Source of the DNA: an uncultured Winogradskyella sp.
GTDB taxonomy: Bacteria; Bacteroidota; Bacteroidia; Flavobacteriales; Flavobacteriaceae
Reading direction: 5' to 3'
DNA length: 64,000 bases
Assembly (NCBI RefSeq): GCF_947501905.1
Contig: NZ_CANMXL010000006.1
Coordinates: 1-64,000 of the forward strand
Each line of letters begins with the position of its first letter. Positions within the stretch are counted from its first letter, which is position 1. Below the pieces are notes generated by a model that worked only from the letters and a program-made list of their open reading frames with translations, was not told the origin of the DNA and searched no databases. Below, one piece after another: positions 45,596 to 54,723 of the stretch. Position numbers and translations under genes: made by a program.

Positions 45596-46483
45596 ATGAA
45601 AAACGTAGCAGTCATAGGCGCAGGCACAATGGGTAACGGAATTGCCCACACATTTGCACAATCTGGTTTTAAAGTACAATTAATAGACATAAGCGAAGCC
45701 TCATTAAAAAGAGGCATAGATACCATTGCCAAAAATTTAGACCGAATGGTAGCCAAAGAAAGAATCACAGAAGCTGAAAAAGCTGAAACTTTAGAAAATA
45801 TAGAAACCTTTACAAGTATTACTGAAGGTGTAGAATATGCTAGTTTAGTGGTTGAAGCTGCTACAGAAAATTTAGATTTAAAACTTAAAATATTTAGAGA
45901 ACTAGATGAGGCTTGTCCTGATGATACTATTTTAGCCACAAACACATCCTCAATTTCAATTACACAAATTGGTGCAGTAACATCTAGACCAGAAATGGTT
46001 ATTGGTATGCACTTTATGAACCCTGTGCCAATCATGAAGTTAGTTGAAATTATCAGAGGTTACAACACCAGTGATGAAGTGACTAATACTATTATGGAAT
46101 TATCTAAAACATTAGGTAAAGTCCCTACAGAAGTTAATGATTATCCAGGCTTTGTTGCAAACCGTATTCTAATGCCAATGCTTAACGAAGCCATTGAAAC
46201 ATTATACAATGGTGTTGCTGGTGTTACGGAAATTGACACCGTTATGAAACTTGGTATGGCACATCCAATGGGACCATTACAACTAGCAGATTTTATTGGT
46301 TTAGATGTTTGTCTTTCTATCTTAAATGTGATGTACAACGGTTTTAAAAACCCAAAATACGCACCATGTCCATTATTAGTAAATATGGTTATGGCAGGAA
46401 AATTAGGTGTAAAATCTGGTGAAGGCTTTTACGATTATTCCGAAAGTAGAAAAGCAGAGAAAATAGCAAAACAATTTGCTTAA
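45596..46483 (+). CDS. 3-hydroxybutyryl-CoA dehydrogenase
   Basis: A 295-residue NAD(P)-dependent enzyme that interconverts 3-hydroxyacyl-CoA and acetoacyl-CoA. The nucleotide-binding GAGTMGNGIAHTFAQSGF is followed by the catalytic His in MVIGMHFMNPVPIMKLVE, and the C-terminal domain has VNDYPGFVANRILMPMLNEA and KLGMAHPMGPLQLADFIGLD. Length and sequence match the stand-alone Hbd/PaaH type rather than a FadB fusion. It takes part in fatty acid, butanoate or phenylacetate breakdown; which one is not visible here. Confidence 0.94.
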   Translation: MKNVAVIGAGTMGNGIAHTFAQSGFKVQLIDISEASLKRGIDTIAKNLDRMVAKERITEAEKAETLENIETFTSITEGVEYASLVVEAATENLDLKLKIFRELDEACPDDTILATNTSSISITQIGAVTSRPEMVIGMHFMNPVPIMKLVEIIRGYNTSDEVTNTIMELSKTLGKVPTEVNDYPGFVANRILMPMLNEAIETLYNGVAGVTEIDTVMKLGMAHPMGPLQLADFIGLDVCLSILNVMYNGFKNPKYAPCPLLVNMVMAGKLGVKSGEGFYDYSESRKAEKIAKQFA

Positions 46484-46495
46484 TACTATAATGAT

Positions 46496-47734
46496 TTGGC
46501 CAAGATAATTCCGTTTAAAGCTGTACGCCCTACAAGAGATAAAGTAAGTCTTGTAGCATCACGCTCCTATCAAAGCTATACACAAGCAGAACGCGAAGCT
46601 AGACTGGATTATAATCCATATTCATTTTTACATATTGTTAATCCTGGTTATAAATATGACAAGGAAATCTCAGGAAAAGAACGTTATCAACTTGTAAAAA
46701 ATAGATATCAAGAATTTAAAGAAGATGGTGTTTTTGTTCAAGATAAAAAGGCGGCTTTTTATATCTATCGTATTGTTGATAGAGATCATCAGATCTTTAA
46801 TGGTATTGTTGCTGCTGCAAGTGTTGAAGATTATAAAAATGATTTAATTAAAAAGCACGAAGACACAATCGAAAGTCGTGAAATTGTGTTTAAAGACTAT
46901 CTTAATACTGTGGGGTTTAATGCAGAACCCGTACTTCTCACCTATCCTGATAATGATAATATTTCAATCATAATTTCTGAAATTCAGAAGCAACGTGCCG
47001 AGTTTGAGTTTACTACCACATATCGTGACACACATTACCTTTGGCAAATAGATAATCAAAATGATATCAAAGTTATTTCTGATGCATTTGCAGAAATGAA
47101 AGTACTTTATATCGCTGATGGGCATCACCGTTCATCTTCTTCAAGTTTGCTTTGTGAGCATCAAAAGACTGAAAATCCTAATCATTCTGGAGAAGAAACC
47201 TATAACTACTTTATGAGTTTTCTAATTCCAGAATCCGAATTAAGACTCCATGAATTTTACAGAGTTATCAAAGATTTAAACGGATTAACAAAAGAAGAGT
47301 TTCTAATTCGGCTAGATACGATGTATCGCATAGAGAATCGCGGCATTATGCCATATAAACCGTCAAAACCACATCATTTTAGCATGTATTTAGATGGAGA
47401 ATTTTATTCGTTGTATTTACGCAAACATAATTATGACTTTAAAACATCGCTAGATGATTTAGATGCACAATTACTCTATCAAACTATCCTAAAACCAATT
47501 TTAGGAATTGATGATTTACGCAATAATACACGTATAGATTATTTAAGTGGAAAAAAAGATGTCGTAAACTTAAAAAGTATGGTTGATACTGGAGAGTTTA
47601 AAGTTGGTTTTGGTATGATTCCTGCGACTATAGAACAAATGAAGGCTATTGCTGACGAAGGTTTAAAAATGCCCCCAAAAAGCACTTATATTGAACCAAA
47701 ATTAAGAAGCGGTGTTACCATTTATGAGTTTTGA
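46496..47734 (+). CDS. DUF1015 domain-containing protein, TTG start
   Basis: A 412-residue cytoplasmic protein of the DUF1015 family, shown by AKIIPFKAVRPTRDKVSLV at the start, FLHIVNPGYKYD, LYIADGHHRSSSSSLL and the C-terminal DFKVGFGMIP-like block. The family's function is not settled. The only usable in-frame start is TTG at 46496: the frame is closed by a stop at 46481-46483 (the stop codon of the upstream gene) and the family N-terminus begins exactly here. A five-codon ATG frame (46491-46508) overlaps this start in another phase. The stop is followed two bases later by the YggS gene. Confidence 0.88.
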   Translation: MAKIIPFKAVRPTRDKVSLVASRSYQSYTQAEREARLDYNPYSFLHIVNPGYKYDKEISGKERYQLVKNRYQEFKEDGVFVQDKKAAFYIYRIVDRDHQIFNGIVAAASVEDYKNDLIKKHEDTIESREIVFKDYLNTVGFNAEPVLLTYPDNDNISIIISEIQKQRAEFEFTTTYRDTHYLWQIDNQNDIKVISDAFAEMKVLYIADGHHRSSSSSLLCEHQKTENPNHSGEETYNYFMSFLIPESELRLHEFYRVIKDLNGLTKEEFLIRLDTMYRIENRGIMPYKPSKPHHFSMYLDGEFYSLYLRKHNYDFKTSLDDLDAQLLYQTILKPILGIDDLRNNTRIDYLSGKKDVVNLKSMVDTGEFKVGFGMIPATIEQMKAIADEGLKMPPKSTYIEPKLRSGVTIYEF

Positions 47735-47736
47735 AA

Positions 47737-48405
47737 ATGAATATTAAAGAGAATCTTAGTCAAATAAAATCTCAGTTACCAGAGTATGTTAATCTCGTAG
47801 CTGTTTCTAAAACAAAACCAGTTTCTGACTTAATGGAAGCCTACGAAGCTGGTCAACGCATTTTTGGAGAAAACAAAATCCAAGAAATGGCAGAGAAATG
47901 GGAAGAAATGCCAAAGGATATTCAGTGGCATATGATTGGTCATGTACAGCGTAACAAAGTGAAATACATGGCGGAATTTGTGAATTTAATTCACGGCGTA
48001 GACAGCTTAAAACTACTAAAAGAGATAGACAAACAAGCAAAAAAGCATGATCGTTTAATTGACTGCTTATTTCAAATTAAAATCGCTGAAGAAGACAGTA
48101 AGTTTGGTTTATCTGAAGAAAATGTAAAAACAATTATCGCTTCAAGTGAATTTTCAGAATTAGAAAACATTAAAATTATTGGTTTAATGGGCATGGCGAC
48201 CTTTACTGATAATATGCAACAGGTTGAGAATGAATTCAAATTTTTAAAATCTGCTTTCAACAATTTAAAACGGCATACAACATTAAACTTTAAGCTAGAA
48301 ACTTTAAGTATGGGCATGAGTGGCGATTACAAATTAGCTATTGACTGCGGCAGTAACATGGTAAGAGTTGGGAGTAGTATTTTTGGTTCTAGAAATTACA
48401 ATTAA
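47737..48405 (+). CDS. YggS family pyridoxal phosphate homeostasis protein
   Basis: A 222-residue single-domain alanine-racemase-N fold protein. PLP-binding Lys is in LVAVSKTKPV near the N-terminus; GENKIQEM, WHMIGHVQRNKVKYM, KFGLSEENV, GLMGMATFTD and LSMGMSGDYKLAIDCGSNMVRVGSSIFG are the family blocks in order. It binds PLP and buffers its level rather than racemising amino acids. The start at 47737 lies two bases after the DUF1015 stop, implying coupled translation. Confidence 0.94.
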   Translation: MNIKENLSQIKSQLPEYVNLVAVSKTKPVSDLMEAYEAGQRIFGENKIQEMAEKWEEMPKDIQWHMIGHVQRNKVKYMAEFVNLIHGVDSLKLLKEIDKQAKKHDRLIDCLFQIKIAEEDSKFGLSEENVKTIIASSEFSELENIKIIGLMGMATFTDNMQQVENEFKFLKSAFNNLKRHTTLNFKLETLSMGMSGDYKLAIDCGSNMVRVGSSIFGSRNYN

Positions 48406-48472
48406 ATGGCCTTTGATACTTTTATAAATACACCTATCTTTCCTATTAATTATAAATTATATTTCTAGACAG

Positions 48473-49837
48473 ATTTACGCAATACTAGACATAGAAACCA
48501 CCGGTGGAAAATTCAACGAAGAAGGCATAACAGAAATTGCCATATACAAATTTGATGGTCACGAAATTACCGATCAATTTATTAGTCTAGTAAATCCTGA
48601 AAAAGAAATTCAACCTTTTGTAGTCAATCTTACTGGTATTAATAACAAAATGCTTCGCAATGCACCAAAATTCTACGAAGTAGCCAAGCGTATTGTTGAG
48701 ATTACTGAAGATTGTATTGTTGTAGCACATAATTCTTCTTTTGATTACAGAATTTTGAAGACAGAATTTCAACGTTTAGGATTCCCTTTTAAAAGAAAAA
48801 CGCTTTGTACAGTAGAGTTATCCAAACAGTTAATTCCGGATATGCCATCTTATAGCTTAGGCAAACTCACTAGATCTCTTGGTATAGCCATAAGTGATAG
48901 ACATCGTGCGGATGGTGATGCAAAAGCCACTGTAAAGCTTTTTAAAATGCTTCTTAATAAAGACCTTAAAAAGGAAATTATTACTCAGGCAGTAAAAACA
49001 GAACAGAAATCTAAAATAGCCGCCAACTTAAAATCTATTATTGAAGAATTGCCCACAGAAACTGGCGTATATTATATTCATAATGGAAACGGTGATATTA
49101 TTTATATTGGGAAAAGCAATAACATAAAAAAAAGAATTACCCAGCATTTTACTGGTACAAACTCTAAGTCAAAGAAAATTCAAACTTTAGTTAGTTCTGT
49201 TACTTATGAGCGTACTGGTAGTGAACTCGTTGCTTTATTAAAAGAAAGCGAAGAAATTAAAAAGAACAAACCCATTCTCAATAGAGCGTTACGTAAAACC
49301 ATTTTTACACATGCCTTATACCAATTTACAGACCAAAACGGGTATATTAATCTCAAAGTAGACAAAGCTAATAGAGAAGAATTACCTATAACAACATTTA
49401 CAAACAGGCAAAGTGCTAAAAGCTTTATGCATAGCATCTCTGACAAATACGAATTATGTCAAAAGCTAATAGGATTATACAACACAAATTCCAGCTGTTT
49501 TAAATATGAGGTAAAAGAATGTGATGGAGCCTGTATACAAGAAGAACCCATTGATTCTTATAACAAGAAGGTGAATGCTTTAATAGAACTTCACTCCTAT
49601 GAAAATAAGAATATGTTGATTATTGATAGAGGCAGATATATTGATGAAAAAAGCGTCGTTGTTGTAGAAAATGGCATTTTTAAAGGCTTAGGATTCTTTG
49701 ATTTAAACCATCAAATAAATAACACTGATGTTTTACTCTCATTAATTACACCAATGTCCAACAATAAAGATCATCAGCACATTATTCAAAGTTATGTAAG
49801 GCGGCATAAAAAAAGACTAAAAATCACTACCTTCTAA
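48473..49837 (+). CDS. DEDDh exonuclease / GIY-YIG endonuclease fusion, probable ATT start
   Basis: A ~454-residue nuclease combining a DNA polymerase III epsilon-like exonuclease with a UvrC/Cho-type endonuclease domain. The exonuclease part has DIETTGG (Asp6, Glu8), HNSSFDYR (Asp91) and HRADGDAKAT (His144, Asp149), a complete DEDDh set. The GIY-YIG domain starts near 198 (GVYYIHNGNGDIIYIGKSNNIKKR). No ATG, GTG or TTG lies between the upstream stop (48425) and the first catalytic motif; the frame reads ATT-TAC-GCA where family members, as I recall them, begin Met-Tyr-Ala, so an ATT start at 48473 is proposed. An ATG at 48650 would delete the DxE motif. The role is probably DNA repair. Confidence 0.8.
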   Translation: MYAILDIETTGGKFNEEGITEIAIYKFDGHEITDQFISLVNPEKEIQPFVVNLTGINNKMLRNAPKFYEVAKRIVEITEDCIVVAHNSSFDYRILKTEFQRLGFPFKRKTLCTVELSKQLIPDMPSYSLGKLTRSLGIAISDRHRADGDAKATVKLFKMLLNKDLKKEIITQAVKTEQKSKIAANLKSIIEELPTETGVYYIHNGNGDIIYIGKSNNIKKRITQHFTGTNSKSKKIQTLVSSVTYERTGSELVALLKESEEIKKNKPILNRALRKTIFTHALYQFTDQNGYINLKVDKANREELPITTFTNRQSAKSFMHSISDKYELCQKLIGLYNTNSSCFKYEVKECDGACIQEEPIDSYNKKVNALIELHSYENKNMLIIDRGRYIDEKSVVVVENGIFKGLGFFDLNHQINNTDVLLSLITPMSNNKDHQHIIQSYVRRHKKRLKITTF

Positions 49838-49898
49838 ATATGAAAAGACTCTGTTTCTGGATTTTAATTTTGCTTTCATTTGTATCATTTTCTCAAGA
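49805..49898 (+). repeat. Direct repeat, copy 1 (nuclease 3' end plus DUF3857 signal region)
   Basis: The last ten codons of the nuclease gene, the short gap and the first ~59 bases of the first DUF3857 gene recur almost exactly at 51830-51922, with one indel and one substitution near 49823. Confidence 0.85.
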
Positions 49899-51786
49899 CG
49901 ATGATCAGAAATTTAAAATAACTAGATCAGATTTAGAAATCTCTGTATACGATAAAGATTCTACAGCAAATGCATTTGTAATGCATGAAAAAGGTATAAG
50001 TTTTGTTGAAAATAAATCATTCAAACTTGTAACCATAATAAGGAGAAAGGTTAAAATTCTTAATAAAAATGGGTTTAACAAAGCCAATATTGAAATTCCA
50101 ATTTTTGGAAATAAAAATGGCTCTGAAGGTGTTGGTAATATTAAAGGCTCTACTTATAATATAGAAAATGGGATTATAACCAAAACCTCTTTAAAGAAAT
50201 CTGAAATATATGTAGACAATAAAGGAGGTTTTTCAGTTGTTAAATTTCCAATGCCAAATGTACAAGAAGGTTGTGTTATAGAATATAGTTATACCATTAC
50301 ATCTCCATTCATGTTTAAATTTAAAGAATGGTATTTTCAAGAGGATATTCCAAAATTATATAGCGAATATATTACTAGTATTCCTGGTAATTATGAATAC
50401 AATATAAAGCTAGTAGGGTTTTTGGATTTTGATAGTAAAGAATCAGAAATTGACAACGCATGTTTAACTACTCGTGCTGGTGGAAAAGCGTCATGTGCAG
50501 TTACGAAATATGTAATGAAAGACATCCCGGCTTTTATTGAAGAAAGTTATATAACATCACCAAATAATTACTTATCAAGACTAGATTTTGAATTAAAAAA
50601 GACAAAAAGCTTCTATGGTAAGACTACAAATATTACGAAAACATGGAAAAGTGCTGAGAAAGAATTTAAGTCTAGTAATTTTTTTGGGAAACAAAGCAAC
50701 AAAAAGAAGGTTACAAGTAATATTTTACCTGATAGTATTAAATTATTAGACAAGAGCATAGAAAAAGCTAAAGACATCTATGAATATGTAATAAATAACT
50801 ATAGATGGAACGGTACATATTATAATGGTAATTCTACTATCAGAGAGGTAAAAAAAGATAAAACTGGCAATGTTTTTAGTATTAATCTACTGCTAAAAAA
50901 CATTTTAGAGAGCCAAGGTTTTGATACAAAGCCAGTACTATTATCAACCAGAAAAAACGGGTTTGCAACCAAACTATATCCAGTAATATCAGACTTTAAT
51001 TATCTAGTAATAAATCTAAAATTAAATAATGAGTCTTATTTGTTAGATGCCACAGACTCCTATCTTCCTTTTGGCGAATTACCTTTTAGATGTCTAAATG
51101 GGTATGGTAGACAATTCGATTTTAAAAATGGAAGTAATTGGATAGATATTGAAGCTCCAAATTATTCTATTCATCAATATAAATTTAAATTAGAATTAGC
51201 CGAAGATAACACGTTCTTTGGCAATATAAATAGTAAAACAACAGGTTACCCATCTCATAACACAAGAAGAGCTTTCTTTGATAATCCTGAGAATTACTAT
51301 GCATCATATAGAGAAGAAAACCCTATCATAGATATAAATAAACATGAGGTTTTGACAAAACAAAAAAATGACTTAAGTTTTGAAGAGCTGATAGAAATTA
51401 ACCATCAACCAGATATTATAGATAATAAAATATATTTTAATCCTTTCCTCATCAAGTTTTTTGATGAAAACCCTTTTAAGTTAGAACAAAGAACTTACCC
51501 CGTAGATTTTGGCTATAAAGATATTTATCAATACAGTATGGAAATTGATTTAAAAAATCATTTAAAAATTGTAGAGACACCAGACACTGTTAATATTGCT
51601 TTACCAAACAAAACGGGCTCAGCGATATTTTCTACAGCAGCTAAGAACAATAAGCTGACCATTTTCTTTAAAATAAAGTTTGATAAAGCTATATATGAAC
51701 CAGAATATTATGAGGCATTAAAATCTTTTATGAGTAAAATTGTTGAAATTCAAAACAACACTGTAATTATATTAGAAAAACAGTAA
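49840..51786 (+). CDS. DUF3857/transglutaminase-like exported protein, copy A
   Basis: A 648-residue protein with signal peptide MKRLCFWILILLSFVSFSQD. The DUF3857 domain (~55-225) includes VVKFPMPNVQEGCVIEYSY and EWYFQEDIPKLYSEY. A transglutaminase-like domain follows (~295-400, IEKAKDIYEYVINNYRWNG), but the usual catalytic Cys position reads GNVFSINLLL and the His position FNYLVI, so only the Asp region (LLDATDSYLPFG) is kept. It is probably a non-enzymatic periplasmic or surface protein. It starts two bases after the nuclease gene, and a close tandem paralogue follows. Confidence 0.85.
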   Translation: MKRLCFWILILLSFVSFSQDDDQKFKITRSDLEISVYDKDSTANAFVMHEKGISFVENKSFKLVTIIRRKVKILNKNGFNKANIEIPIFGNKNGSEGVGNIKGSTYNIENGIITKTSLKKSEIYVDNKGGFSVVKFPMPNVQEGCVIEYSYTITSPFMFKFKEWYFQEDIPKLYSEYITSIPGNYEYNIKLVGFLDFDSKESEIDNACLTTRAGGKASCAVTKYVMKDIPAFIEESYITSPNNYLSRLDFELKKTKSFYGKTTNITKTWKSAEKEFKSSNFFGKQSNKKKVTSNILPDSIKLLDKSIEKAKDIYEYVINNYRWNGTYYNGNSTIREVKKDKTGNVFSINLLLKNILESQGFDTKPVLLSTRKNGFATKLYPVISDFNYLVINLKLNNESYLLDATDSYLPFGELPFRCLNGYGRQFDFKNGSNWIDIEAPNYSIHQYKFKLELAEDNTFFGNINSKTTGYPSHNTRRAFFDNPENYYASYREENPIIDINKHEVLTKQKNDLSFEELIEINHQPDIIDNKIYFNPFLIKFFDENPFKLEQRTYPVDFGYKDIYQYSMEIDLKNHLKIVETPDTVNIALPNKTGSAIFSTAAKNNKLTIFFKIKFDKAIYEPEYYEALKSFMSKIVEIQNNTVIILEKQ

Positions 51787-51829
51787 GTATTTTTATAAGA
51801 TTAAATTGACTAACTACTATATTACTAAA

Positions 51830-51922
51830 CATAAAAAAAGACTAAAATTACTACCTTCTAAATATGAAAAGACTCTGTTTCTGGATTTTAATTTTGCTTT
51901 CATTTGTATCATTTTCTCAAGA
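51830..51922 (+). repeat. Direct repeat, copy 2 (duplication scar before the second DUF3857 gene)
   Basis: This copy holds the remnant of the nuclease gene's final codons with a 1-base deletion, then the identical start and signal-peptide coding stretch of the second DUF3857 gene. It marks the left breakpoint of the tandem duplication. Confidence 0.85.
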
Positions 51923-53810
51923 TTATGATATAAGTATGAATGTTACAAAAACTGACTTAACAAATAATAGCTTTGAAAAAGACCCTAATGCCGAAGCTAT
52001 ATTAATATATGATTATGGCAATGCTTTCTTTAATAAAAAAACATGGCGGTTAAATATAGACTATAAACAAAAGATAAAAATACTTTCAAAAGAAGGGTTA
52101 GATAGAGGTCAAATAGAAATCCCGCTTTACATAGGGAAAAATTCTAGAGAAAACATAAAAAATATCGTAGTAAGAATCTATAACTTAGAAAACGATCAAT
52201 TGATTGTCTCAAAAATGGATGATAGTGCTATCTACAGAGAGAAGAATGAAAATTTCGAAATTGTAAAATTAGTGTTTCCAAATGTAAAAGTAGGTAGTGT
52301 AATAACATATAGTTATACAAAAACAACTTCCTTTATAAATAAATATGCACCATGGTACTTTCAGCTAGATATCCCATCGCTCTATAGCGAATACAATGCA
52401 AGTATACCTGGCAATTATGACTATCACATAAAATTAGTAGGCACTTTACCATTAAAAGAGAATAAAAGTAGTATAGAATATAATTGTTTAGAGGCAGGAA
52501 GAGGTGCAAATGCAAATTGTGCAATTTATAAATATGTAATGACAGATATTCCTGCATACAAAGAAGAAAAATATACGACTACGGAAAAAAATTACCTCTC
52601 AAGGATTGAGTATGAGCTTAGTGTAGTAAAACAATTTAACGGAGAGGTTAAGAAAATTTCAAAAACATGGCAAGATGTGGATAGTGAGTTAAAAGCTGAT
52701 TCGGATTTTGGTAGGCAAATAAATAAGAAAAAACTGGTAAAAGACATTTTACCAAGCTCAATAATAAATATTGTAGATGATACCGAAAAAGCTAAGGCCA
52801 TATATCAGTTTGTTCTTGACAATTATAAATGGAATAAAAAATCTGGAAGATATGACGCTTCAATAAAGCGTTTGCTTGAAGAAAAAGGCGGTAATGCATT
52901 TGAAATTAACTTACTACTTCAAAATCTATTATATTCTCAAGGCTTAGAATCTTACCCTATGTTATTATCCACAAGAGATAATGGTTTAGCCACAAAAGTT
53001 TATCCAGTAATAACAGATTTTAACTATGCAGTAATAAAACTAGTTCTAGAAGATCAGACATATTATTTGGATGCAACTATGCCATACTTAAATTTTGGAG
53101 AGTTACCTTTTAGGTGTCTTAACCAATATGCAAGAGTTTATGATATAGAATATGGAAGTTATTGGGAAGATATAATTCCAAAAGATTATTCATCCACTCA
53201 AATTGGGATAAAATATAAACTAGGTGAAGATAATCTTATTAGTGGTAAACTAAGTAGAAATATTATAGGTTATAATTCTCATTCTTATAAAAAACTCTAT
53301 TATGAAAATGCAAATCTTTATAGAGAGAATTTAAAAAGTCAGATATCAAATAGCACTATAAAAAGCCACAAAGTGCTTTCAAAAAGTATAAGTGACAAAA
53401 GATTTTCAGAGGAGATAGAACTAACTCATGAGGAAGAATTTATAGGAGACAAAATTTATTTTAATCCGTTTTTATATAAATTTTACAGTGAGAACCCTTT
53501 TAAATTAGAAAAGCGAACCTATCCGATAGATTTTGGATTCAAACAGGCATTTCTATATTCTTTAGAGATTGATTTGGGTGAAAAATTAAGCGTTGTTGAG
53601 TTACCAAAAGATTCAAATTTAGTATTACCTAATAAAGCTGGTTTAGTTACTTTTTCTTTTAAAGTTAATGGAGATAAGCTCTCTGTTTATACAAGAATAA
53701 AACTAGACAAAGCTATATATGAATCTGAATATTATGATGCGTTAAAATCTTTTATGAGTAAGATTATCGAAACCCAAAACAACACTGTAATTGTATTAGA
53801 AAAAAAGTAA
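51864..53810 (+). CDS. DUF3857/transglutaminase-like exported protein, copy B
   Basis: A 648-residue paralogue of the preceding gene, identical in length. The first 20 residues are identical to copy A, even at the DNA level, and the last ~35 residues are nearly so (KAIYESEYYDALKSFMSKI). The middle has diverged to roughly half identical residues by eye (VFPNVKVGSVITYSY, APWYFQLDIPSLYSEY). As in copy A, the transglutaminase Cys and His positions are replaced (GNAFEINLLL, FNYAVI). Conserved ends with a diverged middle suggest duplication followed by divergence, with conversion or purifying selection at the ends. Same predicted location and unknown function. Confidence 0.85.
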   Translation: MKRLCFWILILLSFVSFSQDYDISMNVTKTDLTNNSFEKDPNAEAILIYDYGNAFFNKKTWRLNIDYKQKIKILSKEGLDRGQIEIPLYIGKNSRENIKNIVVRIYNLENDQLIVSKMDDSAIYREKNENFEIVKLVFPNVKVGSVITYSYTKTTSFINKYAPWYFQLDIPSLYSEYNASIPGNYDYHIKLVGTLPLKENKSSIEYNCLEAGRGANANCAIYKYVMTDIPAYKEEKYTTTEKNYLSRIEYELSVVKQFNGEVKKISKTWQDVDSELKADSDFGRQINKKKLVKDILPSSIINIVDDTEKAKAIYQFVLDNYKWNKKSGRYDASIKRLLEEKGGNAFEINLLLQNLLYSQGLESYPMLLSTRDNGLATKVYPVITDFNYAVIKLVLEDQTYYLDATMPYLNFGELPFRCLNQYARVYDIEYGSYWEDIIPKDYSSTQIGIKYKLGEDNLISGKLSRNIIGYNSHSYKKLYYENANLYRENLKSQISNSTIKSHKVLSKSISDKRFSEEIELTHEEEFIGDKIYFNPFLYKFYSENPFKLEKRTYPIDFGFKQAFLYSLEIDLGEKLSVVELPKDSNLVLPNKAGLVTFSFKVNGDKLSVYTRIKLDKAIYESEYYDALKSFMSKIIETQNNTVIVLEKK

Positions 53811-53835
53811 AATTTACTTTTCGTAAATTTAAAAC

Positions 53836-54723
53836 GTGAAAACAAACAATAAACATAATTGGCGTAAAAAGCTTCATGAAATAATTTATGAAGCTGATAC
53901 TCCTGCCGGAAAAACCTTTGATTTAAGCTTATTAATACTGATAATTACTAGCATCATCTTGGTTATGTTAGAGAGTGTCTGTGCTGATGGTTGTTCACCA
54001 AAAAATTTTGGCATCAATCCTGAATCATTTTTTGCCGATTTTGTAAATCTATTATCTGACAATTTTTTTTATTACTCTGAATGGATAGTAACAATAATAT
54101 TTACAATAGAATATATAGCAAGAATTATTACCGTAAATAAACCTAGTAAGTATATTTTTAGTTTTTATGGTATAATAGATTTTCTGTCCACTATTCCAAT
54201 GTATTTATCCTTTTTTATTGTTGGCTCTCAATCTTTAGTAGCATTAAGAGCTCTAAGACTCATGAGGGTTTTCAGGATATTGAAGTTAACTAGATATATA
54301 GGCGCATCTACAAACTTTGTTAGGGCTCTAAAAACGAGTCGTGCAAAAATTGCTGTTTTTCTTTCATTTGTTGTGATACTATGCGTCATTCTTGGTACTG
54401 TAATGTACCTCGTAGAAAGCAAAGAGAGCGGATTTACTAGTATCCCTAGAAGTGTCTATTGGGCTATTGTAACCTTAACTACTGTGGGCTATGGAGATAT
54501 AGCGCCTGTGACTCCCTTAGGACAATTTATAGCTTCTATAATTATGATTATGGGTTATGGAATAATTGCCGTTCCGACAGGAATTGTATCTTCAGAAATG
54601 ACAAAAGTTAATAAACATGAAGTACAAATTAATACGCAATCATGTTCAAATTGCTTAGCAAGTAATCATCGTGATGAAGCTCAGTTTTGTCATAATTGTG
54701 GAGACCATTTACATGAGAACTAA
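53836..54723 (+). CDS. Voltage-gated potassium-type ion channel with C-terminal zinc ribbon, GTG start
   Basis: A 295-residue inner-membrane protein with six transmembrane helices. S4 (~136-155, ALRALRLMRVFRILKLTRYI) has the regularly spaced Arg/Lys voltage-sensor pattern. The pore has the K+ selectivity filter TVGYGD (~216-221), followed by the S6 helix GYGIIAVPTGIVSSE. The last ~25 residues form a zinc ribbon with two Cys pairs (CSNC and CHNC), an unusual tail for this small channel. The start is GTG at 53836. The stop overlaps the miaA start by 11 bases. Confidence 0.9.
   Translation: MKTNNKHNWRKKLHEIIYEADTPAGKTFDLSLLILIITSIILVMLESVCADGCSPKNFGINPESFFADFVNLLSDNFFYYSEWIVTIIFTIEYIARIITVNKPSKYIFSFYGIIDFLSTIPMYLSFFIVGSQSLVALRALRLMRVFRILKLTRYIGASTNFVRALKTSRAKIAVFLSFVVILCVILGTVMYLVESKESGFTSIPRSVYWAIVTLTTVGYGDIAPVTPLGQFIASIIMIMGYGIIAVPTGIVSSEMTKVNKHEVQINTQSCSNCLASNHRDEAQFCHNCGDHLHEN

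Noticed and set aside
48650..49837. Shorter nuclease frame starting at ATG 48650
   Set aside because: It would cut off the DIETTGG catalytic motif and about 59 conserved residues that are encoded in frame upstream.
49840..53810. The two DUF3857 genes as an assembly duplication
   Set aside because: Only the ends are nearly identical; the middle of the proteins differs at about half of positions, so both copies are real.
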